In this document: positions 7,890 through 16,983 of the stretch, piece after piece
Layout: each line of letters starts with the position of its first letter
Position numbering within the stretch: position 1 is the first letter of the stretch
Assembly (NCBI GenBank): GCA_009924875.1
Contig: RFQQ01000004.1
Location: 1-32,501, forward strand
DNA from: Actinomycetota bacterium
GTDB taxonomy: Bacteria; Actinomycetota; Acidimicrobiia; Acidimicrobiales; Ilumatobacteraceae
DNA length: 32,501 nucleotides
Direction: 5' to 3'
Program-made: the position numbers and the translations under genes
Notes under the pieces: generated by a model
What the model saw: the letters and a program-made list of their open reading frames with translations, nothing else
The model's database searches: none
Told to the model about the DNA's origin: nothing

Positions 7890-9157
7890 CAGTCACCCCC
7901 ATCGGCGAGGTCGAGCATGACATCGGCCATCACCTGACATCCGGCCACGAGATCGGCGTCCTCAGTGAGTTCCGCCGGGTTGTGGCTGACACCCCCGATG
8001 CTCGGTACGAACACCATCCCAGACGGACACATCCTCGCGAGCATCTGCGCATCATGCCCGGCACCGGAGGGCATCCGCCGGACCGATAGCCCGCGAGCAG
8101 CAGCGGCGGCCTCCACTCTCGACACGATCCGCTCATCGAAGGCGACCGGTTCGAACCGCGCCAAACACTCGGTCTCCACGGTCACCCCGTGACGCTCCGC
8201 GACGCGCGCGAGCTCGGCGGCGAGTTCCTCCTCGGCTCGGCAGAGCACCACCTCGTCGGTGTTGCGGAGATCGACGGTGAACGTGGCGCGGGACGGCACC
8301 ACATTGACCAGATTCGGATGCAACTCGATACGCCCGACGGTTGCCACCTGCGGGGCGCCGAACCGGTCGGCGAGATCGTTCACGAAGACAGCGATACGCG
8401 CGAGGGCCGCCGCAGGGTCTCGTCGCATCGACATCGGTGTGGTTCCCGCATGGTTCGACTGGCCCGTGAAGGTCACGCGGGTCCACGAAATCCCCTGCAC
8501 CCCAGTGACCGCGCCGATCCTCAGGCCCTCGGCCTCGAGAACCGGTCCCTGCTCGACGTGCAACTCGACGAACGCGTGCGGAGGGGAACCCGGGCACGGC
8601 GAGGAACCGAGGTATCCGATGCGTTCGAGTTCATCGCGAACCGTTGGACCCGGACCGCCAGGATCAGCCGCGCGGATGTCGTGAGCCTGCTCGACGGTCA
8701 TCCCGCCCGCGTAGACGAGGCTGCCGAGCATGTCCGGAGCGAACCGGGCACCCTCCTCATCGGTGAAGAATCCGACGCCGAGCGGATGCCGAAGCTCGAG
8801 CCCGGCGGCGAGCACCGACTCGATCACCTCGAGCCCGGCCAGCACGCCGAGGTTGCCGTCAAAACGACCACCGGTCGCCACGGTGTCAATGTGCGAACCA
8901 CAGAGAACGGGAGCACGTCCTGAGCGGTGCCCGCAGCCCTCCCCCATCACGGCGATCACATTGCCGATCGCGTCGATCGACACATCGAGCCCGAGATCGC
9001 GCATCCAGCCGAGCACGAGGTCGCGGCCATCCCGGTCGGCGTCGGTCAGCGCGAGACGCGCGCTTCCCCGCTCCCCGGACGCGCCGGTGATCGGACCGAT
9101 CTCGGCCAAGGCTTCGAGGCGCTCGAGCAAACGCCCCCCGTCGATGTCGACATGCAC
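7886..9157 (-). CDS. M20-family Zn hydrolase: N-carbamoyl-L-amino-acid hydrolase / allantoate amidohydrolase / beta-ureidopropionase family
   Basis: VLCGSHIDTVATGGRFDGNLGVLAGLEVIE, FFTDEEGARF, ELHVEQGPVLE, GQSNHAGTTPMSMRRDPA, MPSGAGHDAQMLA, FVPSIGGVSHNPAE. Confidence 0.9.
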   Translation of the reverse strand: MHVDIDGGRLLERLEALAEIGPITGASGERGSARLALTDADRDGRDLVLGWMRDLGLDVSIDAIGNVIAVMGEGCGHRSGRAPVLCGSHIDTVATGGRFDGNLGVLAGLEVIESVLAAGLELRHPLGVGFFTDEEGARFAPDMLGSLVYAGGMTVEQAHDIRAADPGGPGPTVRDELERIGYLGSSPCPGSPPHAFVELHVEQGPVLEAEGLRIGAVTGVQGISWTRVTFTGQSNHAGTTPMSMRRDPAAALARIAVFVNDLADRFGAPQVATVGRIELHPNLVNVVPSRATFTVDLRNTDEVVLCRAEEELAAELARVAERHGVTVETECLARFEPVAFDERIVSRVEAAAAARGLSVRRMPSGAGHDAQMLARMCPSGMVFVPSIGGVSHNPAELTEDADLVAGCQVMADVMLDLADGGDW

Positions 9158-9163
9158 GAGCGA

Positions 9164-9169
9164 AGGTTA
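9164..9169 (-). promoter_or_regulatory. Putative leaderless -10 (TAACCT), 6 nt upstream of GTG 9157
   Basis: Minus strand TAACCT-tcgctc-GTG. Confidence 0.6.
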
Positions 9170-9198
9170 CGAGTCGCTTGACAAAGCGTCAAAGCACC

Positions 9199-9798
9199 TC
9201 ACTGGGCGAGATCCACCCACTTCGGCGCGACCTCACCATGGTCGCGATCCAGCAGCTCCATCGCCTCTGACACCGTCGCCGCCCTCAGCGCAGCCGCACG
9301 ATGGCGCTCCTTGAGGAGTCCGGACTCCACGGCATGGTCGAAGAAGTCGAACAGGCGGCTGTAGAAGCCCGCCACATCGAGCAGCACCACCGGATGCCGG
9401 TTCAAACCGAGCTGGGTCCAGGTCAGAATCTCGAGCACCTCCTCGAAGGTGCCGAAGCCGCCAGGCAACGCGACGAAGCCGGTGGCCAGCTCAGCCATCC
9501 GCGCCTTGCGCTCGTGCATCGAATCGGTCACCTCGAGCGAGGTCACCCGGTCGTGACCCAACTCGTGCCGGACCAGGTGCTCAGGGATCACGCCGATCAC
9601 ACGTCCGCCCGCGTCCATCGCCGCGTCGGCGACGACGCCCATTAGACCGACGTCACCGCCCCCGTAGACAAGGGTGCGTCCAGCACCCGCCAGAGCAGCG
9701 CCAAGTTCGGCCGCCGCCGCGGCGAACGACGGGTCGGTGCCCGCCGATGAACCGCAGTACACCGCGACCGGACCACCTGATCCGGATCGCTCAACCAC
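9199..9798 (-). CDS. LOG family / TIGR00730-type Rossmann-fold protein (cytokinin riboside phosphoribohydrolase-like)
   Basis: VAVYCGSSAGTDPSF, LVYGGGDVGLMGVVADAAM, MHERKARMAELATGFVALPGGFGTFEEVLEILTWTQLG. GTG 9798 preferred over the ORF start at 9861. Confidence 0.9.
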   Translation of the reverse strand: MVERSGSGGPVAVYCGSSAGTDPSFAAAAAELGAALAGAGRTLVYGGGDVGLMGVVADAAMDAGGRVIGVIPEHLVRHELGHDRVTSLEVTDSMHERKARMAELATGFVALPGGFGTFEEVLEILTWTQLGLNRHPVVLLDVAGFYSRLFDFFDHAVESGLLKERHRAAALRAATVSEAMELLDRDHGEVAPKWVDLAQ

Positions 9799-9805
9799 GC
9801 GAGGA

Positions 9806-9811
9806 ATCGTA
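9806..9811 (-). promoter_or_regulatory. Putative leaderless -10 (TACGAT), 7 nt upstream of GTG 9798
   Basis: Minus strand TACGAT then 7 nt then GTG. Confidence 0.5.
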
Positions 9812-9847
9812 GGCGAGCACAGATCGTGGTGCCGTGGAACCGGTCGG

Positions 9848-9853
9848 TAGTTT
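9848..9853 (+). promoter_or_regulatory. Putative leaderless -10 (TAGTTT), 6 nt upstream of ATG 9860
   Basis: TAGTTT-ttcccc-ATG. Confidence 0.6.
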
Positions 9854-9859
9854 TTCCCC

Positions 9860-11479
9860 ATGGATCACCCGACCCCCGACATGCTCGGCGCCGCCGCCGT
9901 CATCGACCTCGCGGACTCCATCATCGGCTCGGCGATCCGACGCCTCGGCGAGTCCGGTGGCCCCGATGTCCACCAGGTGTTCGCCTACGACCTCGCGCAC
10001 GCCGCCTCCGCAGCCGCCACCGCTCGCTCACTACTCGACTACGGATCGAAGGGCGACGTCGAAGCCTCGATCACCTGCGCCTTCGTCGCGGACATGGTGC
10101 ACGACCTCTCCTCGCGCCTCCTCGGCCGCGAGACCCAGTGGGGTGTCGAGGCCGGCGTACTCGAACCCGCCCATCATTTCGTGGCGCGCTACCGCGATCC
10201 CGAGTTCCTCGCCTCGCTCGCGGCCACGCCCGGCCCGCTGCATCTCAGCGACGACATGGACATGGTTCGCGACACCTTCCGCGCCTTCGCCGCCGATGTG
10301 GTGGCTCCTCACGCCGAACATGTGCACCGCACGAACGGCGACGTTCCCGAGGAGATCATCACGGGCCTCGCCGAACTCGGAGCCTTCGGACTGAGCGTCC
10401 CGAGCGAGTACGGCGGCTACAGCGAGGGTGGCCACGACGAGTACGTCGCCATGGTGGTCGCCACCGAGGAGTTGAGCCGAGCGAGCCTCGGTATCGGCGG
10501 CTCCCTCATCACCCGACCGGAGATCCTGACCCGCGCCCTCGTGAAGGGAGGCAGCGAGGAGCAAAAGCGCCACTGGCTGCCGAAACTCGCCGTCGCGGAG
10601 GTCATGCCCGCCGTCGCGGTCACCGAACCCGACTACGGCAGCGACGTCGCCAGCATCAAGGTGACGGCGACGCCGGCTGAGGGTCCCGAGGGTCGACCCG
10701 GCTACGTCATCAACGGCGTCAAGACCTGGTGCACGTTCGGTGCTCGAGCCGACGCTCTCGCCCTACTCGCTCGCACCGACCCCGATCGCTCCAAGACCCA
10801 CCGGGGACTCAGCCTCTTCATCGTCCCGAAGCCCCGCGGCGACGCTCACGGATTCGTGTTCTCCCAAGAACCAGTCGAGGTCGACGGCACCACGCGCACC
10901 GGACGCATGGAGGGCCGACCGATCGACACCATCGGGTACCGAGGTATGCACTCCTATGAGATCGCCCTTGAGGACTGGTGGGTGCCAGCGGAGAATCTCG
11001 TCGGCGAGGCCGAGGGTCTCGGACGCGGCTTCTACTACCAGATGGAGGGCTTCGAAAACGGCCGACTACAGACGGCCGCACGTGCGGTCGGGCTGATGCA
11101 ATCGGCCTACGAACTCGCCCTCGAGTACGCCGAGAACCGGAAGGTCTTCGACCACTCCATCATCGACTACCAGCTGACCCGCGCGAAGCTCGGTCGGATG
11201 GCTGTGGTGATCCAGGCCGCGCGTCAGTTCTCCTACGCCGTCGCCACGCTGATGGGCAAGGGCGAGGGCGCCACCGAGGCCTCCATGGTGAAGGCCTACG
11301 TCTGTAAAGCCGCCGAGTGGGTCACTCGCGAGGCGATGCAAATCCACGGGGGCATGGGCTACGCCGAGGAGTACACCGTGAGCCGACTCTTCGTCGACGC
11401 TCGAGTCCTCTCCATCTTCGAGGGCGCCGACGAGACGCTCTGCTTGAAGGTGATCGCGCGCCGGCTGACCGCGGACTGA
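9860..11479 (+). CDS. Acyl-CoA dehydrogenase with ~145-aa N-terminal extension, (2S)-methylsuccinyl-CoA dehydrogenase-like
   Basis: ACAD motifs AVTEPDYGSDVASIKVTA, NGVKTWCTFGARAD, MQIHGGMGYAEEYTVSRLFVDARVLSIFEGADETLCLKVIARRL; 539 aa with an extra helical N-terminal region. Confidence 0.85.
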   Translation: MDHPTPDMLGAAAVIDLADSIIGSAIRRLGESGGPDVHQVFAYDLAHAASAAATARSLLDYGSKGDVEASITCAFVADMVHDLSSRLLGRETQWGVEAGVLEPAHHFVARYRDPEFLASLAATPGPLHLSDDMDMVRDTFRAFAADVVAPHAEHVHRTNGDVPEEIITGLAELGAFGLSVPSEYGGYSEGGHDEYVAMVVATEELSRASLGIGGSLITRPEILTRALVKGGSEEQKRHWLPKLAVAEVMPAVAVTEPDYGSDVASIKVTATPAEGPEGRPGYVINGVKTWCTFGARADALALLARTDPDRSKTHRGLSLFIVPKPRGDAHGFVFSQEPVEVDGTTRTGRMEGRPIDTIGYRGMHSYEIALEDWWVPAENLVGEAEGLGRGFYYQMEGFENGRLQTAARAVGLMQSAYELALEYAENRKVFDHSIIDYQLTRAKLGRMAVVIQAARQFSYAVATLMGKGEGATEASMVKAYVCKAAEWVTREAMQIHGGMGYAEEYTVSRLFVDARVLSIFEGADETLCLKVIARRLTAD

Positions 11480-12199
11480 TCAGACGAGCAGCGCCGGAAG
11501 TTCCGCCAACGACGCGATCCGCATGAAGTCGGCCCCGATGTGGTCGTCGTACGGATCGACGAGCACCGGGTGAAGACCGGCCGCCCTGGCGCCACCGACG
11601 TCCATCACCACCGAGTCACCGACATAGAGGACTCGTTCCGGCGTCGTTTCCCGGTGGTGCTCCAGCGCGAAACCAAAGATGGCCGGGTTCGGCTTCGCGA
11701 CACCGACCACATGGGAGTCCACGATGGTTCGCATCTCGACACCGGCACCGGGGCCCCGCTGACAGATCCCCATGTGCGCGAGTACCCACTCGATCTGACC
11801 AGAGGCATTCGAGACGACCGACATCGGCACGCCAAGCCGCTCAAGTTCGCGGAGCGCCGCCACCGACTCGGGAATCGGCCACCTCCACAGCTCGGCGGTT
11901 CTCGTTCGATCGAGGAGCGACGCCGCGAGCAGACGGAGTTCAGCGTCCACCCCCACCGCGGTGACATAGGCGAGGTTGTACGAGTCCCAATCCGACTCCG
12001 ATGCCGCCGCGCGCGACTTCGCGGCCATGCCCGCATAGTGCGCCCGACGGTGATCGCCGATCTCCGTTGACCCGCCATACGCGGACAGCAATGGGGCAAG
12101 CACCGTCGGATCAGGAAGGACCAAGACACCACCAGCGTCGAAGAGCACCGCATCGAACGACGGTGACGCAGCCGCCGCTTCCGAGCCCACGATCTCCAT
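11480..12199 (-). CDS. HAD-superfamily hydrolase (subfamily IA)
   Basis: FDAVLFDAGGVLVLP, VSNASGQ, KPNPAIFGFAL, LYVGDSVVMDVGGARAAGLHPVLVDP. Confidence 0.88.
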   Translation of the reverse strand: MEIVGSEAAAASPSFDAVLFDAGGVLVLPDPTVLAPLLSAYGGSTEIGDHRRAHYAGMAAKSRAAASESDWDSYNLAYVTAVGVDAELRLLAASLLDRTRTAELWRWPIPESVAALRELERLGVPMSVVSNASGQIEWVLAHMGICQRGPGAGVEMRTIVDSHVVGVAKPNPAIFGFALEHHRETTPERVLYVGDSVVMDVGGARAAGLHPVLVDPYDDHIGADFMRIASLAELPALLV

Positions 12200-12207
12200 C
12201 CGCAGCG

Positions 12208-12213
12208 AGGGTA
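12208..12213 (-). promoter_or_regulatory. Putative -10 (TACCCT), 8 nt upstream of ATG 12199
   Basis: Minus strand TACCCT then 8 nt then ATG. Confidence 0.4.
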
Positions 12214-12239
12214 ACGAGCGAGCGGACGTCCGCGACCGT

Positions 12240-12245
12240 TACGGT
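12240..12245 (+). promoter_or_regulatory. Putative leaderless -10 (TACGGT), 6 nt upstream of ATG 12252
   Basis: TACGGT-ccggtc-ATG. Confidence 0.6.
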
Positions 12246-12251
12246 CCGGTC

Positions 12252-12536
12252 ATGGGCCTGTGGAACTGGGTGTTCGGTAAACACCCCCCGCGACCGATCG
12301 ACCCCGAACGCTCGGTCGAGGCGGCATGGCTACCCATGTGGCAGGCGCAACTCGTCATCCACGAGCTCTGGGAGCGTGACATCCCCTGCGTGATGAGCGA
12401 GGACTTCACCTCTCACCTGCGCTTCGGCGCGCGAGAGCCCATGGCCCGCATCTTCGTCATGGAGCCGCGGCTCGCCGATGCTGAGGACGTCATCACCGAG
12501 GTCACCGGACAGCGGCCGAAGCACCTCGGCATGTAA
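12252..12536 (+). CDS. Small conserved protein (94 aa), possibly DUF2007-type
   Basis: MGLWNWVFGKHPPRPIDPERSVEAAWLPMWQAQLVIHELWERDIPCVMSEDF...; preceded by a -10 motif at leaderless spacing. Confidence 0.65.
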   Translation: MGLWNWVFGKHPPRPIDPERSVEAAWLPMWQAQLVIHELWERDIPCVMSEDFTSHLRFGAREPMARIFVMEPRLADAEDVITEVTGQRPKHLGM

Positions 12537-12560
12537 TCGACCCCCCTCGACGTCACCGCC

Positions 12561-13112
12561 TCACAACAGTGCGCTCACCGCCGGGCAGTCCGGCCTCGGA
12601 GCCACGGACTCGATGAGGACGACACTCCCGTCGCTCCGCAGGCGCTCGCACACGAGCACGACCCCATCGCCGTCCACCTCCGCTATCGCAGCGGCGGACG
12701 CGAGCCGCGATCCATACGCCCTCGGCAACAGTGACCCGAGCGGAACGAGAACCGCATCGCCGAGCGATCCTGCTCCGGGTGCCAACAGGCCAACCGGAGA
12801 TCCGGGCCCATCGGTGAGCGCTGCAACAACCCTCACCAGGCCGGGATCGGCCGGCCGGGGAGCAGCCGCAGCGTGTAGCACCTCCTCGGACGCCGCTCGC
12901 TCATCGAGAGCGCCGACGATTCGACTGGCCGACCACCAGAGCTCCGGGCGACCCGCGAGGCGCTCGAGCAGCCGACGGGCCGTCGGCACCGCCTCCGGAC
13001 CGCCGAGTCCATGATCGGCGACCAGAAGGGCGAACGCCGTCGCCGCCTCCCATGGTCGATCGGCGCTCGAGGGGTCGCGCGCGACCGACCGCAGGTACTC
13101 AAGAGGGTGCAC
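12561..13112 (-). CDS. Hypothetical protein
   Basis: VHPLEYLRSVARDPSSADRPWEAATAFALLVADHG...; GTG 13112 chosen because TACCGT lies 6 nt upstream. Confidence 0.6.
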   Translation of the reverse strand: MHPLEYLRSVARDPSSADRPWEAATAFALLVADHGLGGPEAVPTARRLLERLAGRPELWWSASRIVGALDERAASEEVLHAAAAPRPADPGLVRVVAALTDGPGSPVGLLAPGAGSLGDAVLVPLGSLLPRAYGSRLASAAAIAEVDGDGVVLVCERLRSDGSVVLIESVAPRPDCPAVSALL

Positions 13113-13118
13113 GGCGCA

Positions 13119-13124
13119 ACGGTA
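13119..13124 (-). promoter_or_regulatory. Putative leaderless -10 (TACCGT), 6 nt upstream of GTG 13112
   Basis: Minus strand TACCGT-tgcgcc-GTG. Confidence 0.6.
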
Positions 13125-13186
13125 CCGATGGCATCGGGCGGCAACGGACCCGCCACCGGTGTTGGGGGCCGCACCCGTCGCATCGC

Positions 13187-13192
13187 TACGAT
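13187..13192 (+). promoter_or_regulatory. Putative leaderless -10 (TACGAT), 6 nt upstream of GTG 13199
   Basis: TACGAT-cgcggc-GTG. Confidence 0.6.
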
Positions 13193-13198
13193 CGCGGC

Positions 13199-13687
13199 GT
13201 GGCAAATCGACTCCCCGACGATCTCGTGCTGCACCCGATCGGCGCCGATTCACGACCCGTGGGCGAATTGCTCACGACTTTCCATCTCGCTCCGGTTGTG
13301 CTCGACCCGTACACGAACGAGAGCTCGTGGATCCTGAAGACCGCGGTACGGGTGCTCGACGCACTCCGAGGTGCTGACGCGAGGGTGAGTTTCGTTGTCA
13401 CGTCCGATGCCGACGACGCGCGGCGATTCCTCGGACCGATCGCCGACGACTTCCTCGTATTCGCGGACCCCGATCGAGTTGTGCCGAAGGCACTCGGTGC
13501 CACCACCCTCCCCGCATTCGCCTTCGTCCGCGTCGACGGCTCGGTCGAAGCCCTCACCGAGGGGTGGGACCCGGCCGGATGGCGTTCCGTCGCCCGGGCA
13601 ATCGCAGCCGCGACCTCGTGGAACCCTCCGACGATCCCGGGACCGAACGACCCGGCGCCCTTCGCTGGATCGCCCGTCACCGGCTGA
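13199..13687 (+). CDS. Thioredoxin-fold-like protein without any cysteine
   Basis: VANRLPDDLVLHPIGADSRPVGELLTTFHLAPVVLDPYTNESSWILKTAVRVLDAL...LGATTLPAFAFVRVDGSVEALTEGWDPAGWRSVARAIA; cis-Pro-like LPAF followed by a beta hairpin. Same frame as the 13052 ORF. Confidence 0.65.
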   Translation: MANRLPDDLVLHPIGADSRPVGELLTTFHLAPVVLDPYTNESSWILKTAVRVLDALRGADARVSFVVTSDADDARRFLGPIADDFLVFADPDRVVPKALGATTLPAFAFVRVDGSVEALTEGWDPAGWRSVARAIAAATSWNPPTIPGPNDPAPFAGSPVTG

Positions 13688-13712
13688 GGCCGGTTCGACG
13701 CTCGGAGGTCCG

Positions 13713-16217
13713 GTGACCGCCCTGCCTGACCTGCCGGTCACCGCCGAGATCGCCCGCGTCCGACGCGCCCTGAGCGAGTCGCGACGCTGCGTTCTCACGG
13801 CGCCCCCGGGGGCGGGCAAGACCACCCTGGTTCCCCTTGCCCTCCTCGACGACCTCCCGACCGGCGGACGCGTCGTCCTTCTCGAGCCTCGCCGCCTCGC
13901 CGCGCGAGCCGCGGCCCGACGTATGGCCCAACTGCTCGGCGAATCGGTTGGCGACACCGTCGGACTCCGCACCCGCGATGAGCGAATCGTCGGGCCCACA
14001 ACCCGAATCGAGGTGCTCACCGAAGGAGTGCTCACTCGACGCCTACAGAGCGACCCAGAACTCCCCGGCGTCTCGATCGTCATCTTCGACGAAGTCCACG
14101 AGCGCAACCTGACCACCGACCTCGGACTGGCGCTCTGTCTCGATGTCGCCTCGACCATCCGTCCCGATCTCGCCCTGCTTGCCATGTCGGCCACCGCCGA
14201 CACCGATCGGCTGAGTCGACTCCTCGATGGAGCGCCAGTGATCGTGAGCGAGGGGCGCACCCATCCGGTCGATCAACGCTGGATTCCCACCGCTCAGGGA
14301 ACTCGGATCGAGGACGCCGTTGTGGCAGCGACCGAACGAGCCCTCGCCGACAACTCGGGAGACATCCTCGTCTTCCTCCCCGGGATCGCCGAGATCATGC
14401 GGGTCGTCGATCGCCTCCGACTGGCCGTCGAGTCGAACGTGGACGTGCTTCCACTCGCCGGAAGTCTCACCCTCGAGGAACAGGACGCCGCGCTGCGCCC
14501 CTCGGGCGAGGGGCGTCGACGGGTGGTGGTCTCAACCGACATCGCCGAGACCTCACTGACCGTGGAGGGCGTGAGAATCGTCGTTGACTCCGGTCTCGCC
14601 CGCGCCCCGCGGCACGATCCAGCCACCGGCATGACGCGACTTACGACCGTCACGACGAGCCGTTCCTCGGCGACTCAGCGTGCCGGGCGCGCCGGCCGCG
14701 AGGCCCCTGGAGTGGCCTACGCCCTCTGGAGCAAGATCGAGCACGGCACGCGGCTCGCCCACCCGACACCCGAGATCAGCGAAGCCGACCTCGCGTCATT
14801 CCTCCTCGAGTCCCTGGCGTGGGGCAGCGAACCCGATGATCTCCGTCTCATCACCCCTCCTCCGGTGTCGTCGGTTCGGTCCGCACGGGCTCTCCTGATC
14901 GATCTCGGGGCGATCAACGCCGAAGGCGCCCTCACCGACGATGGCCGGCGGATGCTCACGCTCCCCTTGCATCCCCGCCTCGCCCGAATGGTCGTCCGGC
15001 ATCCCCATCCGATCTCATGCGTCCTAGCGGCGCTTCTCGACGAGCGCGACCCGCTGCGGGGCCGACGCGACGAACTGCCGGTCGACCTGGAGACGCGCGT
15101 GTCCCTCGTCCGCGGCGAGAACCCCTCCCTGCCAAACGGGGTTCGACCCGATCATGGTGCTCTGGATCGAATCCGACGCCGGGCCGCGGACCTCATGCGT
15201 CGCGCCACGATCGCCGGCACCCCATCGGATGCGCGGGCGGAGGATGCCGGCCGCGCGCTCATCGAGGCGTACGCGGACCGGATCGCCATGCGACGTCGGG
15301 CCGGACAATTCCAACTTCGCACCGGTGCCGGCGCCTGGATCCCCGAGACGGACCCGCTCGCCTCCGAGGAGTTCATCGTCGCCGCCGACCTCGACGGACG
15401 GCGCGACCGAGCACGGGTGCGCCTCGCGGCCGCCGTCGACGGGGCCGCCGTGATCCGACGATTCGCCGAGATCCCCGGACTGCTCAGCGAACGCCGTCGC
15501 CTCGACTGGGATGCCGATCGCGACGATCTCGTCGAAAGCGTCGAGCGACGACTCGGCTCACTGCGCCTCGGCACGACGACCGCGCGACCCGAACCCGGCG
15601 CCGAGACGACCCACGCGCTGATCGACCGGGTGCGGGTGACCGGACTCGCGGTACTGCCTTGGAACGGCGAGGCCCTCGGTCTCCGCGAGCGTGTTGGCTT
15701 CCTCCGAGCCCGACGAGGTGACCCGTGGCCGGACTGGAGCCGAGAGGGACTCATCGCCGGACTCGACGACTGGTTGGCGCCGTACCTGACCGGTGCGACA
15801 TCGCGAACCGATCTCGAATCACTCGATCTGACCATGCTGCTCCGAGCAATGCTGCCGTGGCCCGAGGGCGCCGACCTCGACCGATTGGCTCCGAGCGCCC
15901 TCTCGACACCGGCCGGTACCACTGCCCCGATCTCGTATGCCGACGGGCGGCCGGTCTGCGCTGTTCGGGTTCAAGACCTGTTCGGTCTTAGTGAGCACCC
16001 GCTCGCCGACGGCGAGCCACTCGTGCTCGAACTGCTCTCCCCCGCTGACCGTCCAGTCCAGGTGACCGCTGACCTCCCCGGGTTCTGGTCGGGCTCATGG
16101 TCTCAGGTGCGTTCCGACATGGCCGGGCGCTACCCCAAGCACCACTGGCCCGACGACCCGGCAACAGCCGAACCTCACCGACTGAAGCGCCCACCAGGAG
16201 AGCGAGGCGATCGATGA
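13713..16217 (+). CDS. hrpB: ATP-dependent helicase HrpB
   Basis: TAPPGAGKTTLVPLALL, IFDEVHERNLTTDL, AMSATADTDRLS, STDIAETSLTVEGVRIVVDSGLARAPRHDPATGMTRLTT, SATQRAGRAGREAPGVAY. Start GTG 13713 (VTALPDLPV). Confidence 0.9.
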   Translation: MTALPDLPVTAEIARVRRALSESRRCVLTAPPGAGKTTLVPLALLDDLPTGGRVVLLEPRRLAARAAARRMAQLLGESVGDTVGLRTRDERIVGPTTRIEVLTEGVLTRRLQSDPELPGVSIVIFDEVHERNLTTDLGLALCLDVASTIRPDLALLAMSATADTDRLSRLLDGAPVIVSEGRTHPVDQRWIPTAQGTRIEDAVVAATERALADNSGDILVFLPGIAEIMRVVDRLRLAVESNVDVLPLAGSLTLEEQDAALRPSGEGRRRVVVSTDIAETSLTVEGVRIVVDSGLARAPRHDPATGMTRLTTVTTSRSSATQRAGRAGREAPGVAYALWSKIEHGTRLAHPTPEISEADLASFLLESLAWGSEPDDLRLITPPPVSSVRSARALLIDLGAINAEGALTDDGRRMLTLPLHPRLARMVVRHPHPISCVLAALLDERDPLRGRRDELPVDLETRVSLVRGENPSLPNGVRPDHGALDRIRRRAADLMRRATIAGTPSDARAEDAGRALIEAYADRIAMRRRAGQFQLRTGAGAWIPETDPLASEEFIVAADLDGRRDRARVRLAAAVDGAAVIRRFAEIPGLLSERRRLDWDADRDDLVESVERRLGSLRLGTTTARPEPGAETTHALIDRVRVTGLAVLPWNGEALGLRERVGFLRARRGDPWPDWSREGLIAGLDDWLAPYLTGATSRTDLESLDLTMLLRAMLPWPEGADLDRLAPSALSTPAGTTAPISYADGRPVCAVRVQDLFGLSEHPLADGEPLVLELLSPADRPVQVTADLPGFWSGSWSQVRSDMAGRYPKHHWPDDPATAEPHRLKRPPGERGDR

Positions 16218-16939
16218 TCCTCGGACTCGAATGGTGGGTCGTCGTCGCCTGCCTCATGACGGTTGCCGTCGGCTCTTCGGTCCAAGCGACCATCGGCATC
16301 GGCATGGGCATGCTCGCCGCACCCGTCCTCGGTCTCGCCGATCCGGCGTTCCTTCCCGCGACGATCATGCTCTCCGTGCTCCCGCTCTCGGTCGGCGTGG
16401 CGGTCCGCGAATGGGATGCCGTCAACTGGACCGACGTCCGCGACGCGTTCATCGGCCGCGTGCCTGGCATCGCCCTTGGCGCGCTCGTCGTCGCGATGAC
16501 CGGGCCGCGGACGATCGCCATCATCGTCGGCCTGTCCGTCTTGACCGCGGTCGCTGTGTCCCTCACCGACTTCCGATTCCGCACCACCCCGCGCAACCTC
16601 CGTATCGCCGGGATCTTCTCGGGCATCTTCGGCACCGCCGCTGGTGTCGGAGGCCCGCCGATGGCCCTCACCTATCAGCACGAGACGGCCCGGGTCATGC
16701 GAGCCACACTCGCCGTGTACTTCGGCTTCGGGTCCACCTTGTCGATCCTCGCCCTCGCGGTGGCCGGTGAGGTCGGTCGGCGACAGCTCGAACTGAGTCT
16801 GCTCCTCCTCCCAGCGGTCATGGCCGGCCTCGTCCTCTCCAGACCCGTGATCGCCCGACTTCCCGAGGCTCGGGTCCGAGTCGCAGTGCTCGTGCTGTGC
16901 ACGATCTCATCGACCGCGCTGCTGATCGAGGCGCTGTGA
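16214..16939 (+). CDS. TauE/SafE-family sulfite/anion exporter
   Basis: MILGLEWWVVVACLMTVAVGSSVQATIGIGMGMLAAPVL...GTAAGVGGPPMALTYQ; ATGA overlap with the hrpB stop. Confidence 0.88.
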   Translation: MILGLEWWVVVACLMTVAVGSSVQATIGIGMGMLAAPVLGLADPAFLPATIMLSVLPLSVGVAVREWDAVNWTDVRDAFIGRVPGIALGALVVAMTGPRTIAIIVGLSVLTAVAVSLTDFRFRTTPRNLRIAGIFSGIFGTAAGVGGPPMALTYQHETARVMRATLAVYFGFGSTLSILALAVAGEVGRRQLELSLLLLPAVMAGLVLSRPVIARLPEARVRVAVLVLCTISSTALLIEAL

Positions 16940-16971
16940 GCAGACGACGACGCGCCGACAACCAGCCGACA

Positions 16972-16977
16972 TAGGGT
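16972..16977 (+). promoter_or_regulatory. Putative leaderless -10 (TAGGGT), 6 nt upstream of ATG 16984
   Basis: TAGGGT-tggacc-ATG. Confidence 0.6.
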
Positions 16978-16983
16978 TGGACC

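Noticed and set aside
13250-14260. 336-aa minus-strand ORF
   Set aside because: Antisense to the Trx-fold gene and hrpB; Ser/Arg-rich spurious translation.
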